Of a DNA stretch of 64,000 bases, positions 31,969-41,476 are shown piece after piece (positions within the stretch are counted from its first letter, which is position 1; each line of letters opens with the position of its first letter). The position numbers and the translations under genes are program-made. Source of the DNA: Pantoea sp. IMH (GTDB taxonomy: Bacteria; Pseudomonadota; Gammaproteobacteria; Enterobacterales; Enterobacteriaceae). The notes under the pieces were generated by a model, which saw nothing but the letters and a program-made list of their open reading frames with translations, ran no database searches and was not told the DNA's origin. Location: contig NZ_JFGT01000004.1 in the NCBI RefSeq assembly GCF_000599885.1, positions 186,001-250,000 on the forward strand, written 5' to 3'.

Positions 31969-32907
31969 CTATCCGCCGGATCCGCCCTCTTCAAGAGGGC
32001 CATCCGGATCGGCAGGCAGTACGAGATAAATACCTTCAAACACCGCACCGCAGACCTCATTACCAAAGAGTTCAACCTCAAGCTGCACTCTGGCTTTGCG
32101 TCCCTGCGCCAGACGATCGAGATCGCCGCTGAGCGAACCTAAGTCTGCAACGGCGCCCGGCTTGCCGGTAATGGGATGGCTGTAGCGAATATGCGCATCC
32201 GCCAGAATAATCGTGCCGCCCAGGTGACGTTCACGCAGTAGCAGCCAGATCAGCCCCCAACCGGTCAGGGTAGCCAGCGAAAAAAGACTGCCGGCAAACA
32301 GCGTGTGATGTGGGTTCTGGTTGCCGTTTTCAGGCATCGTGGTGATAAATTTCTTGCCGGTGTACTGAAGAATACGCACGCCCATTTTCTCACTGAGCGG
32401 AATATGATCGTACCAGGCTTGCTGAAGCTGTCCGCACCAGTCGGCGCGATGGAGAATATCATCAAGCGTGATCACCGGTTTTATCATCAGAAAATGGCGC
32501 ACCGGCGTCGTCTGCGGCACCGTAATCTCGCCCTGGTTGAGGTATCCCAGCTTGGCAAAGAATTCCATCGCATCTTCACGCGCACTGCAGACCACGCGCT
32601 TCGCCCCTTCCTGTCGCGCCACGGACTCCAGCGTCATCGCCACCAGCGTCCCTAATCCTTTGCCCTGCACGGAAGGATGCACCGCCAGAAAGCGAATAGC
32701 CGCTTCATTTTCCGCATTGATGTACAAGCGGCCTACCGCTACCGGATCGCCGCGTTCGTCCACCACCATTTGATGGTGCGCCAGCGCATCCCAGGCATCC
32801 CGTTCGGAGCCCATCGGCTGATGCAGGGGCTTTCTCAGCATTTCCCAGCGGAACTGGTAGTAAGTCTCCAGCTCTTCCGCTGTTTCAGGTACCCGAAGAT
32901 GATACAT
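31969..32907 (-). CDS. fabY: FabY/MadA (YiiD), GNAT plus thioesterase-like protein
   Basis: The protein (312 residues from ATG 32907) fuses an N-terminal GNAT domain ([22 protein letters not shown], about residues 73-94) to a C-terminal hot-dog domain ([24 protein letters not shown], near 195). The E. coli orthologue supports an alternative way to start fatty-acid synthesis, reported as malonyl-ACP decarboxylation. The start is uncertain: a TTG at 32967 overlaps the dtd stop by 4 bases and adds 20 residues, similar to the extra N-terminus annotated in E. coli. It is the last gene of yihX-yihY-dtd-fabY and converges on rluF 7 bp away. Confidence 0.9.
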   Translation of the reverse strand: MYHLRVPETAEELETYYQFRWEMLRKPLHQPMGSERDAWDALAHHQMVVDERGDPVAVGRLYINAENEAAIRFLAVHPSVQGKGLGTLVAMTLESVARQEGAKRVVCSAREDAMEFFAKLGYLNQGEITVPQTTPVRHFLMIKPVITLDDILHRADWCGQLQQAWYDHIPLSEKMGVRILQYTGKKFITTMPENGNQNPHHTLFAGSLFSLATLTGWGLIWLLLRERHLGGTIILADAHIRYSHPITGKPGAVADLGSLSGDLDRLAQGRKARVQLEVELFGNEVCGAVFEGIYLVLPADPDGPLEEGGSGG

Positions 32908-32963
32908 AAAATGCTTCTCTCTCTCTGAACCCGTTACGCTGACCTGCCGTTCGCCCAACAGTC

Positions 32964-33401
32964 TCAAACCTGGAGCCAGAAGGTGGCGGGGCCATCATTC
33001 ACCAGTGCGACCTGCATATCGGCAGCGAACTGGCCTGTTTTGGTGGTGATATTTTTCTGACGGCAGCAGTCAATAAAATACTCATAGAGGCGCTCTGCCC
33101 CGGCAGGTTCCGCCCCGCCGGAAAAGCTGGGACGCATCCCCTTCTGCGTATCCGCGGCAAGAGTAAACTGAGAAACCACCAGCACGCTGCCGCCAGCCTG
33201 CTGTACGTTAAGATTCATTTTGCCCTGCTCATCACTAAAAATACGGTAGCCCAGCACGCGTTCGCACAGCCGCTGCGCTTTTTGCTCGTCATCGCCCTTT
33301 TCCACGCCGAGCAGTATCACCAACCCTGGTCCGATTTTACCGATGGTTTCTCCTGCCACCGTCACGCTGGCATTCAGCGCCCGTTGAATTAAAGCAATCA
33401 T
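32964..33401 (-). CDS. dtd: D-aminoacyl-tRNA deacylase (Dtd)
   Basis: The 145-residue enzyme hydrolyses D-aminoacyl-tRNAs, protecting translation from D-amino acids. The family motifs SQFTLAAD (near residue 77) and NDGPATFW (near 134, the Gly-cisPro-containing NxGPxT) are intact. Length equals E. coli Dtd. Its start overlaps the yihY stop by 4 bases, indicating translational coupling. Confidence 0.97.
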   Translation of the reverse strand: MIALIQRALNASVTVAGETIGKIGPGLVILLGVEKGDDEQKAQRLCERVLGYRIFSDEQGKMNLNVQQAGGSVLVVSQFTLAADTQKGMRPSFSGGAEPAGAERLYEYFIDCCRQKNITTKTGQFAADMQVALVNDGPATFWLQV

Positions 33402-34270
33402 ACTTCCTCTTTTTCTAATTTTTCTTCTTGCTCTCTGAGGTGACGAAAATCATCCAGCGTTGCGGTGATTTCCGCGCCCAGTAAGACAATACACCATGTC
33501 CAGTAAACCCACAGAAACAGGATAGGAATGACTGCCAGCACGCCGTAAATCAACTGGTATGAAGGGAACATCGTTATATAGAGGCCAAAGCCCTTTTTAC
33601 CCAGTTCAAACAGTAACCCCGCCACCAGCGCGCCGACCAGAGCATCCCGGCCAGGAACATGGCGGGTGGGCACGATACTGTAGAGCAGCCAGAATGAGAG
33701 CCACGAGAGCAGCAGGGGGAACATGCGCAACCCGTAGTCGATCAGCCAGCTGACGCCCGTCACAGACGCCCAGCGCAACGATAAGAGATAAGAGCTGATC
33801 GCCAGACTGGCCCCGGCCAGCAGCGGCCCGAGGGTCAGGATCATCCAGTACACGGCAAACGAGTAGACCAGCGGCCTTTTTCTTTTACTGCGCCAGATAG
33901 TATTCAGGGCGCTGTCGATGGCGTACATCAACAGCAGCGCGGTAACTACCAGGCCACAGGCCCCCACCGCCGTCATTTTATTGACGTTCGAGATGAACTG
34001 CTCCAGGTAGTTCTGAATAATGTTACCTGAGGCCGGTACAAAATTGCTGAAGATAAAGCTTTTCAGTTGGGTACTGATGTCGGCAAAGGCCGGAAAAGCG
34101 GCAAACAGCGCAAACACCACAGCGACCAGCGGCACCAGTGAAAGCAACGAGACAAACGTCAGGTTCCCGGCCAGCGTGGTCATGCCATCCATATCAATAC
34201 GCTGCCAGAGCAGTTTCAGCCATGCCCAGAAGGCCCGCAGCGAGTGCCGGAAATGGTTAAGCCTGCTCAT
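33398..34270 (-). CDS. yihY: YihY, BrkB-family inner membrane protein
   Basis: The 290-residue protein has six predicted transmembrane segments (for example [20 protein letters not shown] near residue 37 and [21 protein letters not shown] near 250) and belongs to the YihY/BrkB family. Early labelling as ribonuclease BN was wrong, and the function is unknown. It ends with a charged Glu/Lys cytoplasmic tail. The start shares one base with the yihX stop (TGATG), and the stop overlaps dtd, so yihX-yihY-dtd is tightly coupled. Confidence 0.92.
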   Translation of the reverse strand: MSRLNHFRHSLRAFWAWLKLLWQRIDMDGMTTLAGNLTFVSLLSLVPLVAVVFALFAAFPAFADISTQLKSFIFSNFVPASGNIIQNYLEQFISNVNKMTAVGACGLVVTALLLMYAIDSALNTIWRSKRKRPLVYSFAVYWMILTLGPLLAGASLAISSYLLSLRWASVTGVSWLIDYGLRMFPLLLSWLSFWLLYSIVPTRHVPGRDALVGALVAGLLFELGKKGFGLYITMFPSYQLIYGVLAVIPILFLWVYWTWCIVLLGAEITATLDDFRHLREQEEKLEKEEV

Positions 34271-34866
34271 CAGATACGGTTGCTGAAGAACGTCGGTACG
34301 ACTGTCGCGTCGGTCACATGAACGCTGTGAATACCGGCCGCCCGGGCTGCCTCAACGTTGGCGAGATTATCATCGAGGAAAACCGCGTTCTCAGCCGTGA
34401 CCTGTTCTTCTTCCAGCACACGCCGGAAAATCGCTTCTTCCGGCTTACGCAGCCCCATCTCCTGAGACAGATAAATTTTATCTGCTGCACGTTGTACCTC
34501 AGGATACTGGGTCGGCCACCAGGCACAGTGCAACTTGTTGGTATTAGAGAGGATAACAACCCGATCGCCCTGCTCACGCAGTTTATGCATGATCTCGATC
34601 ACTTCCGGCCGGACGCCCACGAATACCGCCTGCCAGCCGGCAGAAAATTGCTCAAAGCTGAGCGCGATATCCAGCTGTTCACACATTCTGGCCGCGAATG
34701 CCTCGTCGCTGATCTCACCGCGTTCGTGCTGTTCGAACTCTTCTCCCATCTGGAACCGACTCTGTAACGTTGCCAGAGGAACCCGGCCAAGATCGCTCCA
34801 GACGCCAAGAACCCGGTTGAAATCAATATCAACAATGACGTTACCTAAATCAAAGATATACAGCAT
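34270..34866 (-). CDS. yihX: HAD-family glucose-1-phosphatase YihX
   Basis: The 198-residue haloacid dehalogenase-type phosphatase begins [16 protein letters not shown], where the first Asp is the nucleophile and the usual second Asp is replaced by Gly-Asn, as in E. coli YihX. Motif II is VVILSNTN near residue 105, motif III is the Lys near 145 and motif IV is [16 protein letters not shown] near 170. The E. coli enzyme hydrolyses alpha-D-glucose 1-phosphate. ATG 34866 has AAAGGAG at good spacing; the longer frame to 34899 is not used. Confidence 0.93.
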   Translation of the reverse strand: MLYIFDLGNVIVDIDFNRVLGVWSDLGRVPLATLQSRFQMGEEFEQHERGEISDEAFAARMCEQLDIALSFEQFSAGWQAVFVGVRPEVIEIMHKLREQGDRVVILSNTNKLHCAWWPTQYPEVQRAADKIYLSQEMGLRKPEEAIFRRVLEEEQVTAENAVFLDDNLANVEAARAAGIHSVHVTDATVVPTFFSNRI

Positions 34867-34956
34867 GGTCATCTCCTTTTGTGCCGGTGAGCTATTCACT
34901 CTAGCGGTAAATGAGGAGACTGAACAGGAGGGGGATTTGAAAACGGGAAGGAAATA

Positions 34957-34983
34957 GTAAGGCCGGAGAGACTCCGGCCTTAA
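34957..34983 (-). terminator. Hairpin terminator after typA
   Basis: AAGGCCGGAG (34959-34968) pairs perfectly with CTCCGGCCTT (34972-34981) across a 3-nt loop, 24 bp below the typA stop. The T-run on the minus strand side is poor, so efficiency is uncertain. Confidence 0.6.
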
Positions 34984-35005
34984 AAACAGCAGAACCTGAA
35001 GAGAA

Positions 35006-36829
35006 TTAGCTCTCTTTAGGACCGCGGCTGGCGCGTTTACGATCGTTTTCGGTCAGGTGACGTTTACGAATACGTACGGACTGCGGCGTCACTTCTACCA
35101 GTTCATCATCATCGATAAACTCGATAGCCTGCTCCAGGGTCATTTTAATGGCCGGAACCAGGGTCGTGGCTTCGTCAGTACCGGAAGCACGCATGTTGGT
35201 CAGCTTCTTACCGGTCAGGCAGTTCACGGTCAGGTCGTTAGAGCGTGAGTGAATACCGATGATCTGGCCTTCATACACTTCGGCACCGTGACCCAGGAAC
35301 AGCTTGCCGCGATCCTGCAGGCTGTACAGGGCGAAGGCAACCGCTTTACCCTGACCGTTAGAGATCAGCACGCCGTTCTGACGCTGGCCAACTTCGCCCG
35401 GACGGATATCGTCGTAGTGGCTGAAGGTGGAGTAGAGCAGGCCAGTACCGGAAGTCATGGTCATGAATTCGTTACGGAAGCCAATCAGGCCACGGCTTGG
35501 AATAACGTAGTCGAGACGTACGCGACCTTTGCCATCCGGATCCATGTTTTTCAGGTCAGCTTTACGCTCACCCATCGCCTGCATCACGGAACCCTGATGC
35601 TGCTCTTCGATATCCAGCGTCACGTTTTCGAATGGCTCTTGCTTGCGGCCTTCAAACTCACGGAAGATAACTTTCGGACGGGATACCGCCAGTTCGAAAC
35701 CTTCACGACGCATGTTTTCAATCAGTACGGACAGGTGCAGTTCACCACGACCTGATACGCGGAACGCATCAGCATCTTCAGTTTCTTCCACACGCAGCGC
35801 CACGTTGTGCACCAGCTCTTTGTTCAGGCGGTCAAGGATCTGACGCGACGTCACAAACTTACCTTCTTTTCCGCAGAACGGTGAAGTGTTGACGTTAAAG
35901 AACATGGTAACGGTCGGCTCATCAACGCTCAGGGCTGGCAGCGCCGCTACGTTCTGTGGATCACAGATAGTATCGGAGATGTTCAGCTCGCCCAGACCGG
36001 TGATAGCGATGATGTCACCCGCTTCAGCTTCGGTCGCGTCGATACGCTCCAGACCCAGGTGAGTCAGAACTTTACCGACTTTAGCGTTACGGGTTTTCCC
36101 TTCGCTGTCGATAATGGTCACCTGCTGGTTTGGCTTCACTTTACCGCGTTTGATGCGGCCGATGCCGATAACACCCACGTAGTTGTTATAGTCCAGCTGG
36201 GAGATCTGCATCTGGAACGGCGCATCCATTTCCACCTGCGGTGGAGAAACATGCTCTACGATCGCTTCGTACAGCGGGGTCATGTCATCGGCCATTTCGG
36301 CATGATCAAGACCGGCGATGCCGTTCAGTGCGGAGGCATAAATAACCGGGAAATCGAGCTGTTCGTCGGTCGCGTCCAGGTTAACGAACAGGTCGAAGAC
36401 CTGATCCACAACCCAGTCCGGACGTGCGCCAGGGCGGTCAACTTTGTTGATGACCACGATCGGCTTCAGACCATTAGCAAACGCTTTTTTGGTCACGAAG
36501 CGGGTTTGCGGCATAGGGCCATCCGTTGCATCCACAACCAGCAGCACCGAGTCAACCATCGACATTACTCGCTCTACCTCACCGCCGAAGTCGGCGTGTC
36601 CTGGGGTATCCACGATGTTAATGCGGTAGTCGTTCCATTTAATGGCGGTGTTTTTTGCGAGGATGGTAATCCCACGCTCTTTCTCCAAATCGTTGGAGTC
36701 CATTACGCGCTCGGTTGCTTCAGTACGGGCATCAAAAGTACCGGACTGCTGTAGCAATTTATCAACCAGGGTAGTTTTACCATGGTCAACGTGGGCAATA
36801 ATGGCGATGTTACGCAAATTTTCGATCAC
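35006..36829 (-). CDS. typA: Ribosome-associated GTPase TypA/BipA
   Basis: The 607-residue translational GTPase resembles EF-G and helps 50S assembly and stress adaptation, notably in the cold. The G1 motif [15 protein letters not shown] lies at residues 11-25, G3 [12 protein letters not shown] near 74, G4 NKVDRPGA near 128, and the C-terminal domain ends in [16 protein letters not shown]. Length equals E. coli TypA. It is divergent from glnA with a 434 bp regulatory gap. In E. coli the yihL-yihW genes lie on its other side; here yihX follows directly. Confidence 0.97.
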   Translation of the reverse strand: MIENLRNIAIIAHVDHGKTTLVDKLLQQSGTFDARTEATERVMDSNDLEKERGITILAKNTAIKWNDYRINIVDTPGHADFGGEVERVMSMVDSVLLVVDATDGPMPQTRFVTKKAFANGLKPIVVINKVDRPGARPDWVVDQVFDLFVNLDATDEQLDFPVIYASALNGIAGLDHAEMADDMTPLYEAIVEHVSPPQVEMDAPFQMQISQLDYNNYVGVIGIGRIKRGKVKPNQQVTIIDSEGKTRNAKVGKVLTHLGLERIDATEAEAGDIIAITGLGELNISDTICDPQNVAALPALSVDEPTVTMFFNVNTSPFCGKEGKFVTSRQILDRLNKELVHNVALRVEETEDADAFRVSGRGELHLSVLIENMRREGFELAVSRPKVIFREFEGRKQEPFENVTLDIEEQHQGSVMQAMGERKADLKNMDPDGKGRVRLDYVIPSRGLIGFRNEFMTMTSGTGLLYSTFSHYDDIRPGEVGQRQNGVLISNGQGKAVAFALYSLQDRGKLFLGHGAEVYEGQIIGIHSRSNDLTVNCLTGKKLTNMRASGTDEATTLVPAIKMTLEQAIEFIDDDELVEVTPQSVRIRKRHLTENDRKRASRGPKES

Positions 36830-36976
36830 AGCTTTGCCTCAGGCATTAGAAATAGCGCGCTATTGTACACGGATTAATCGAAGGACTGAACAGGATCACA
36901 AATTTCAATTAAAGATAACTGTCAGGATTGCTTTCAGAGCCTTTTACAGTGCAAGAATTGCACTCCATCGAAAAAA

Positions 36977-37044
36977 TGCACCAATTTAGTGCCCATCAGG
37001 CACTCAAAAGCACCATAATGGTGCGCGACTTCCATTGTGGTGCA
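36977..37044 (+). promoter_or_regulatory. NtrC (GlnG) binding sites upstream of glnA
   Basis: Site TGCACCAATTTAGTGC (36977-36992) and site GCACCATAATGGTGC (37010-37024) match the dyad TGCACCA-N3-TGGTGCA. They centre about 141 and 109 bp before the predicted start of glnAp2 transcription. E. coli has its two strong enhancer sites at -140 and -108. A weaker half-site (TGGTGCA, 37038-37044) fits the E. coli third site. Confidence 0.9.
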
Positions 37045-37098
37045 GCTCGCGTTTCACGAGAGCGCGTATTATAGCGCTTTTCAGCGCAAATTAAAAAG

Positions 37099-37114
37099 TT
37101 GGCATAGATTTCGC
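37099..37114 (+). promoter_or_regulatory. Sigma-54 promoter glnAp2
   Basis: TTGGCATAGATTTCGC carries the -24 GG (37101-37102) and -12 GC (37113-37114) with correct spacing. The surrounding bases are almost identical to E. coli glnAp2, with a T replacing C at one -24 element position. Transcription should start near 37126 under nitrogen limitation. Confidence 0.92.
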
Positions 37115-37263
37115 TTTATTTCACTTAAGCGAAAAACGCCATTTTCACGACGGTTGATAGCTTGTCAGAGATCTTTATTATCGGATGGCTGAGCCAGATA
37201 AGCAAAGTACACCGTGAAGTTCTCTAACCACGACGACAATGACAAAATCCAGGAGAGTTAAGT

Positions 37264-38673
37264 ATGTCCGCTGAACACGTTCTGTCGATGATGAACGAGC
37301 ATGAAGTCAAGTTTGTTGATCTGCGCTTCACCGATACCAAAGGCAAAGAACAGCACGTCACTATCCCTGCTCACCAGGTTAACGCTGACTTCTTCGAAGA
37401 AGGCAAAATGTTTGACGGCTCCTCAATCGGCGGCTGGAAAGGCATTAACGAATCCGACATGGTGCTGATGCCGGACGCCACCACGGCTGTCCTTGATCCG
37501 TTTTTTGAAGACTCCACCCTGATCATCCGTTGTGACATCCTTGAGCCTGGCACCATGCAGGGCTATGACCGTGACCCGCGCTCTATCGCGAAACGCGCTG
37601 AAGACTTCCTGCGCTCTTCCGGGATCGCTGACACCGTTCTGTTTGGACCTGAACCTGAATTCTTCCTGTTTGATGACGTCCGTTTCGGTGCCACCACGTC
37701 CGGATCTCATGTGGCTATCGACGATATCGAAGCCGCCTGGAACACCGGTAAAGAGTATGAAGGCGGTAACAAAGGTCACCGTCCAGGCCTGAAAGGCGGC
37801 TACTTCCCGGTGCCACCGGTCGACTCTTCACAGGACATCCGTTCTGCTATGTGTCTGACCATGGAACAGATGGGGCTGGTTGTTGAAGCTCACCACCATG
37901 AAGTGGCTACCGCAGGTCAGAACGAAGTGGCAACCCGCTTCAACACCATGACGAAAAAAGCCGACGAAATTCAGATCTACAAATATGTCGTGCACAACGT
38001 TGCCCACGCCTACGGCAAAACGGCCACTTTTATGCCAAAACCGATTTTTGGTGATAACGGTTCCGGTATGCACTGCCATATGTCGCTTTCTAAAGACGGT
38101 AATAACCTGTTCGCGGGCGACAAATACGGCGGCCTGTCTGAAATGGCACTGTTCTACATCGGCGGTGTGATCAAACATGCTAAAGCGATCAACGCCCTGG
38201 CTAACCCAACCACCAACTCTTACAAGCGTCTGGTTCCGGGTTATGAAGCGCCTGTAATGCTGGCCTACTCTGCCCGTAACCGTTCTGCTTCTATCCGTAT
38301 TCCCGTTGTTGCCAGCCCGAAAGCGCGCCGCATCGAAGCGCGTTTCCCGGATCCAGCCGCGAACCCGTACCTGGCGTTCTCTGCCCTGCTGATGGCTGGC
38401 CTGGATGGCATCATCAACAAAATCCACCCTGGCGATGCGATGGACAAAAACCTCTACGATCTGCCACCGGAAGAAGAAGCTGAGATTCCAAAAGTAGCGG
38501 GTTCACTGGAAGAAGCGCTGAACGCCCTGAACGAAGACCGCGAGTTCCTGACCCGTGGCGGCGTGTTCACCGATGACACCATTGATGCCTACATTGAGCT
38601 GCGTAAAGAAGAGATGGATCGCGTGCGCATGACGCCACACCCGGTCGAGTTCGAACTGTACTACAGCGTTTAA
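37264..38673 (+). CDS. glnA: Glutamine synthetase (GlnA)
   Basis: The 469-residue dodecameric type I enzyme makes glutamine from glutamate, ammonia and ATP. Signatures include [17 protein letters not shown] near residue 52, GPEPEFFLF near 128 (metal ligands), [16 protein letters not shown] near 261 and [13 protein letters not shown] near 374. The adenylylation tyrosine lies in [10 protein letters not shown] near residue 398, so activity is under GlnE control. It is the first gene of the glnA-glnL-glnG regulon unit, with a promoter driven by NtrC and sigma-54 upstream and a terminator downstream. Confidence 0.98.
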   Translation: MSAEHVLSMMNEHEVKFVDLRFTDTKGKEQHVTIPAHQVNADFFEEGKMFDGSSIGGWKGINESDMVLMPDATTAVLDPFFEDSTLIIRCDILEPGTMQGYDRDPRSIAKRAEDFLRSSGIADTVLFGPEPEFFLFDDVRFGATTSGSHVAIDDIEAAWNTGKEYEGGNKGHRPGLKGGYFPVPPVDSSQDIRSAMCLTMEQMGLVVEAHHHEVATAGQNEVATRFNTMTKKADEIQIYKYVVHNVAHAYGKTATFMPKPIFGDNGSGMHCHMSLSKDGNNLFAGDKYGGLSEMALFYIGGVIKHAKAINALANPTTNSYKRLVPGYEAPVMLAYSARNRSASIRIPVVASPKARRIEARFPDPAANPYLAFSALLMAGLDGIINKIHPGDAMDKNLYDLPPEEEAEIPKVAGSLEEALNALNEDREFLTRGGVFTDDTIDAYIELRKEEMDRVRMTPHPVEFELYYSV

Positions 38674-38708
38674 TGAGGTCGTCTCCGGCAGATTTACGCC
38701 GAAGGCGT

Positions 38709-38730
38709 GCCATCCGCCAATCAGGATGGC
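38709..38730 (+). repeat. Hairpin downstream of glnA
   Basis: GCCATCC (38709-38715) and GGATGGC (38724-38730) form a stem with an 8-nt loop without a T-run. It may protect the glnA mRNA 3' end. It does not match a REP unit closely. Confidence 0.45.
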
Positions 38731-38793
38731 AAAACCGGCCCAAAGCGTGCTGTCGCGTTAATCAGCCTGGATTTTGTTGCCGTGGAAATAGTC

Positions 38794-38819
38794 AGCCCAT
38801 CTCATGATGGGCTTTTTTC
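38794..38819 (+). terminator. Terminator between glnA and glnL
   Basis: AGCCCATC (38794-38801) pairs with GATGGGCT (38806-38813) across TCAT and is followed by six T. In E. coli this terminator reduces read-through so that glnL and glnG are made at far lower levels than glnA. Confidence 0.9.
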
Positions 38820-38868
38820 TCCACGCGCTCATCGTTCAGGAAGACGATTCCCGGATCTCGCCCCATAA

Positions 38869-38885
38869 TGCACTAAAAGAGTGCA
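38869..38885 (+). promoter_or_regulatory. NtrC box at the glnL promoter
   Basis: TGCACTAAAAGAGTGCA is a near-perfect dyad of the NtrC type 13 bp before the glnL start. In E. coli NtrC binds here to repress the weak sigma-70 promoter glnLp, giving negative autoregulation of ntrBC. Confidence 0.85.
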
Positions 38886-38897
38886 GGAGAACGCTGT

Positions 38898-39947
38898 ATG
38901 GCAACAGGCACGCCGCCCGATGCTGGGCAGATTCTCAACTCTCTGCTTAACAGCATCTTACTGGTGGATAGCGCGCTGGTGGTTCATTACGCCAACCCGG
39001 CGGCGCAGCAACTACTGGCGCAGAGTTCCCGCAAGCTGTTTGGCACACCGCTACCGGAACTGATGGGATATTTTTCGCTAAATATCGACGTCATGCATGA
39101 GAGTCTCAACGCAGGACAGGGTTTTACAGACAGCGAAGTTACGCTGGTGGTAGACAGCCGCGCCCATATTATGTCGCTGACGGCTCAGCGTCTTCCCGAA
39201 GGGTTAATTCTGCTCGAAATGGCCCCGATGGATAATCAGCGCCGCCTCAGCCAGGAACAGATTCAACATGCGCAGCAGGTCGCCGCACGGGATTTAGTCC
39301 GTGGACTGGCGCATGAAATAAAGAACCCGCTGGGCGGATTGCGTGGCGCAGCTCAGCTGCTGGCGAAAGCCCTGCCCGACCCCGCGTTAACAGAATATAC
39401 CCGTGTGATTATTGAGCAGGCAGACCGACTGCGCAATCTGGTCGATCGCCTGCTTGGTCCGCAACAGCCGGGCATGCATGTCACGCAAAGCATTCATCAG
39501 GTAGCCGAACGGGTGGTTAACCTCGTCTCGATGGAACTGCCTGATAACGTCAAGCTGGTCAGGGATTACGATCCAAGCCTGCCAGAGCTGCCGCACGATC
39601 CGGATCAAATTGAGCAGGTTTTTTTAAACGTTGTCCGTAATGCGCTTCAGGCACTGGGTGAAGAAGGCGGCACGATTACGCTGCGTACCCGCACGGCGTT
39701 CCAGCTGACGCTGCACGGTGTGCGTTATCGCCTGGTCGCCCGTATTGATATTGAAGACGACGGTCCCGGTATTCCGGCTCAGCTTCAGGATACGCTCTTT
39801 TATCCCATGGTCAGCGGACGTGAGGGCGGGACGGGGTTAGGGCTGTCGATAGCCCGTAGCCTGATCGACCAACATTCCGGAAAAATCGAGTTCAACAGTT
39901 GGCCCGGACATACTGAATTTTCCGTTTACCTGCCTATTCGCCAGTGA
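38898..39947 (+). CDS. glnL: Nitrogen sensor kinase/phosphatase NtrB (GlnL)
   Basis: The 349-residue cytoplasmic histidine kinase has an N-terminal PAS domain ([29 protein letters not shown], residues 11-40), the H-box [21 protein letters not shown] with His near residue 139, and the ATP-binding N, G1 and G2 boxes ([33 protein letters not shown]). It phosphorylates NtrC under nitrogen limitation and dephosphorylates it when PII is bound. There is no membrane segment. It lies 7 bp upstream of glnG in one operon. Confidence 0.97.
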   Translation: MATGTPPDAGQILNSLLNSILLVDSALVVHYANPAAQQLLAQSSRKLFGTPLPELMGYFSLNIDVMHESLNAGQGFTDSEVTLVVDSRAHIMSLTAQRLPEGLILLEMAPMDNQRRLSQEQIQHAQQVAARDLVRGLAHEIKNPLGGLRGAAQLLAKALPDPALTEYTRVIIEQADRLRNLVDRLLGPQQPGMHVTQSIHQVAERVVNLVSMELPDNVKLVRDYDPSLPELPHDPDQIEQVFLNVVRNALQALGEEGGTITLRTRTAFQLTLHGVRYRLVARIDIEDDGPGIPAQLQDTLFYPMVSGREGGTGLGLSIARSLIDQHSGKIEFNSWPGHTEFSVYLPIRQ

Positions 39948-39954
39948 GGTTTCT

Positions 39955-41364
39955 ATGCAACGAGGGATAGTTTGGGTCGTCGATGACGATAGCTCAATCC
40001 GCTGGGTGCTTGAACGCGCTCTCACTGGAGCCGGTTTAAGCTGTGCCACCTTCAACAGCGGTAATGAAGTGCTGGCCGCCCTTGCCACCAAGACACCAGA
40101 CGTCTTACTTTCAGATATCCGCATGCCCGGTATGGATGGCCTGACCCTGCTGAAGCAGATAAAACAGCGTCATCCGATGCTTCCGGTCATCATAATGACC
40201 GCTCATTCGGATCTGGACGCGGCGGTCAGCGCTTACCAGCAAGGAGCATTCGACTATCTGCCAAAACCTTTTGATATCGATGAAGCGGTCGCGCTGGTCG
40301 AGCGCGCCATCAGCCATTATCAGGAGCAACAGCAGCCGCGCAACCAGCCGGTAAGTGGCCCGACTACCGATATCATCGGTGAAGCGCCTGCAATGCAGGA
40401 TGTCTTTCGCATCATTGGCCGCCTTTCACGCTCTTCTATCAGCGTGCTGATTAACGGCGAGTCCGGTACCGGTAAAGAGCTGGTGGCGCACGCCCTGCAC
40501 CGGCACAGTCCGCGGGCTAAAGCACCTTTTATCGCGCTGAATATGGCCGCTATCCCTAAGGATCTGATTGAGTCGGAACTTTTTGGACATGAGAAAGGGG
40601 CGTTTACCGGCGCAAACCAGATCCGCCAGGGCCGTTTTGAACAGGCGGATGGCGGCACGCTGTTTCTGGATGAAATCGGCGATATGCCGCTGGACGTTCA
40701 GACCCGCCTGCTTCGCGTACTGGCTGATGGGCAGTTTTATCGCGTTGGAGGCTATGCGCCGGTGAAGGTGGATGTGCGCATCATTGCGGCCACCCACCAG
40801 AACCTGGAACAGCGCGTTCATGAGGGCACGTTCAGGGAGGATTTGTTTCACCGTCTGAATGTGATCCGCGTCCATCTGCCGCCGCTGCGTGAGCGTCGTG
40901 AAGATATCCCCCGCCTGGCGCGCTATTTTTTACAGGTTGCGGCGCGGGAGCTGGGCGTGGAGGCGAAAATCCTCCATCCGGAAACCGAAACGGCGCTGAC
41001 CCGGCTGCACTGGTCGGGTAACGTACGTCAGCTGGAAAATACCTGCCGCTGGCTGACGGTAATGGCAGCCGGCCAGGAAGTGCTGATCCAGGATCTTCCT
41101 CCCGAACTGTTTGAGACGTCCACGCCGGATAATCCGGTACAGTCGCTGCCTGACAGCTGGGCAACGCTGCTGGCACAGTGGGCCGATCGCGCACTGCGTT
41201 CCGGTCATCAAAACCTGCTCTCAGAAGCACAGCCTGAAATGGAGCGCACGTTGCTGACGACTGCACTGCGGCACACGCAGGGGCATAAACAGGAAGCGGC
41301 GCGGCTGCTGGGCTGGGGACGAAATACCCTGACCCGTAAACTGAAAGAGCTGGGCATGGAGTAA
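39955..41364 (+). CDS. glnG: Nitrogen response regulator NtrC (GlnG)
   Basis: The 469-residue sigma-54 enhancer-binding protein has a receiver domain with phospho-acceptor Asp in LLSDIRMPGMDG (near residue 54). The central AAA+ domain has Walker A GESGTGKE (about 169-176), the sigma-54-contacting GAFTGA loop (near 216) and the Walker B GGTLFLDEIGD. A C-terminal Fis-type helix-turn-helix follows (KQEAARLLGWGRNTLTRKLKEL). Phosphorylated oligomers bind the sites found upstream of glnA and glnL in this same window. Length equals the E. coli protein. Confidence 0.98.
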   Translation: MQRGIVWVVDDDSSIRWVLERALTGAGLSCATFNSGNEVLAALATKTPDVLLSDIRMPGMDGLTLLKQIKQRHPMLPVIIMTAHSDLDAAVSAYQQGAFDYLPKPFDIDEAVALVERAISHYQEQQQPRNQPVSGPTTDIIGEAPAMQDVFRIIGRLSRSSISVLINGESGTGKELVAHALHRHSPRAKAPFIALNMAAIPKDLIESELFGHEKGAFTGANQIRQGRFEQADGGTLFLDEIGDMPLDVQTRLLRVLADGQFYRVGGYAPVKVDVRIIAATHQNLEQRVHEGTFREDLFHRLNVIRVHLPPLRERREDIPRLARYFLQVAARELGVEAKILHPETETALTRLHWSGNVRQLENTCRWLTVMAAGQEVLIQDLPPELFETSTPDNPVQSLPDSWATLLAQWADRALRSGHQNLLSEAQPEMERTLLTTALRHTQGHKQEAARLLGWGRNTLTRKLKELGME

Positions 41365-41416
41365 CAGCGGCCTGGGTGCGGCCTTAGCGCTCACCCAGAC
41401 CGTGGTAACGTAAAGC

Positions 41417-41462
41417 CGGACACCGAACGCCTCAGGCAGTTGAGATGACGTGTCGGTGTCCG
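41417..41462. repeat. Long inverted repeat between convergent glnG and hemN
   Basis: CGGACACCGA (41417-41426) and TCGGTGTCCG (41453-41462) are perfect 10-bp complements, flanked by AAAGC and GCTTT that nearly extend the stem, with a 26-nt loop. It lies between convergent genes and could act as a two-way terminator, but there is only a weak T-tract. Confidence 0.65.
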
Positions 41463-41476
41463 GAGCTTTATCCTTT

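Noticed and set aside
38709-38730. REP/BIME element after glnA
   Set aside because: The stem lacks the conserved REP core sequence, and no second inverted unit is present.
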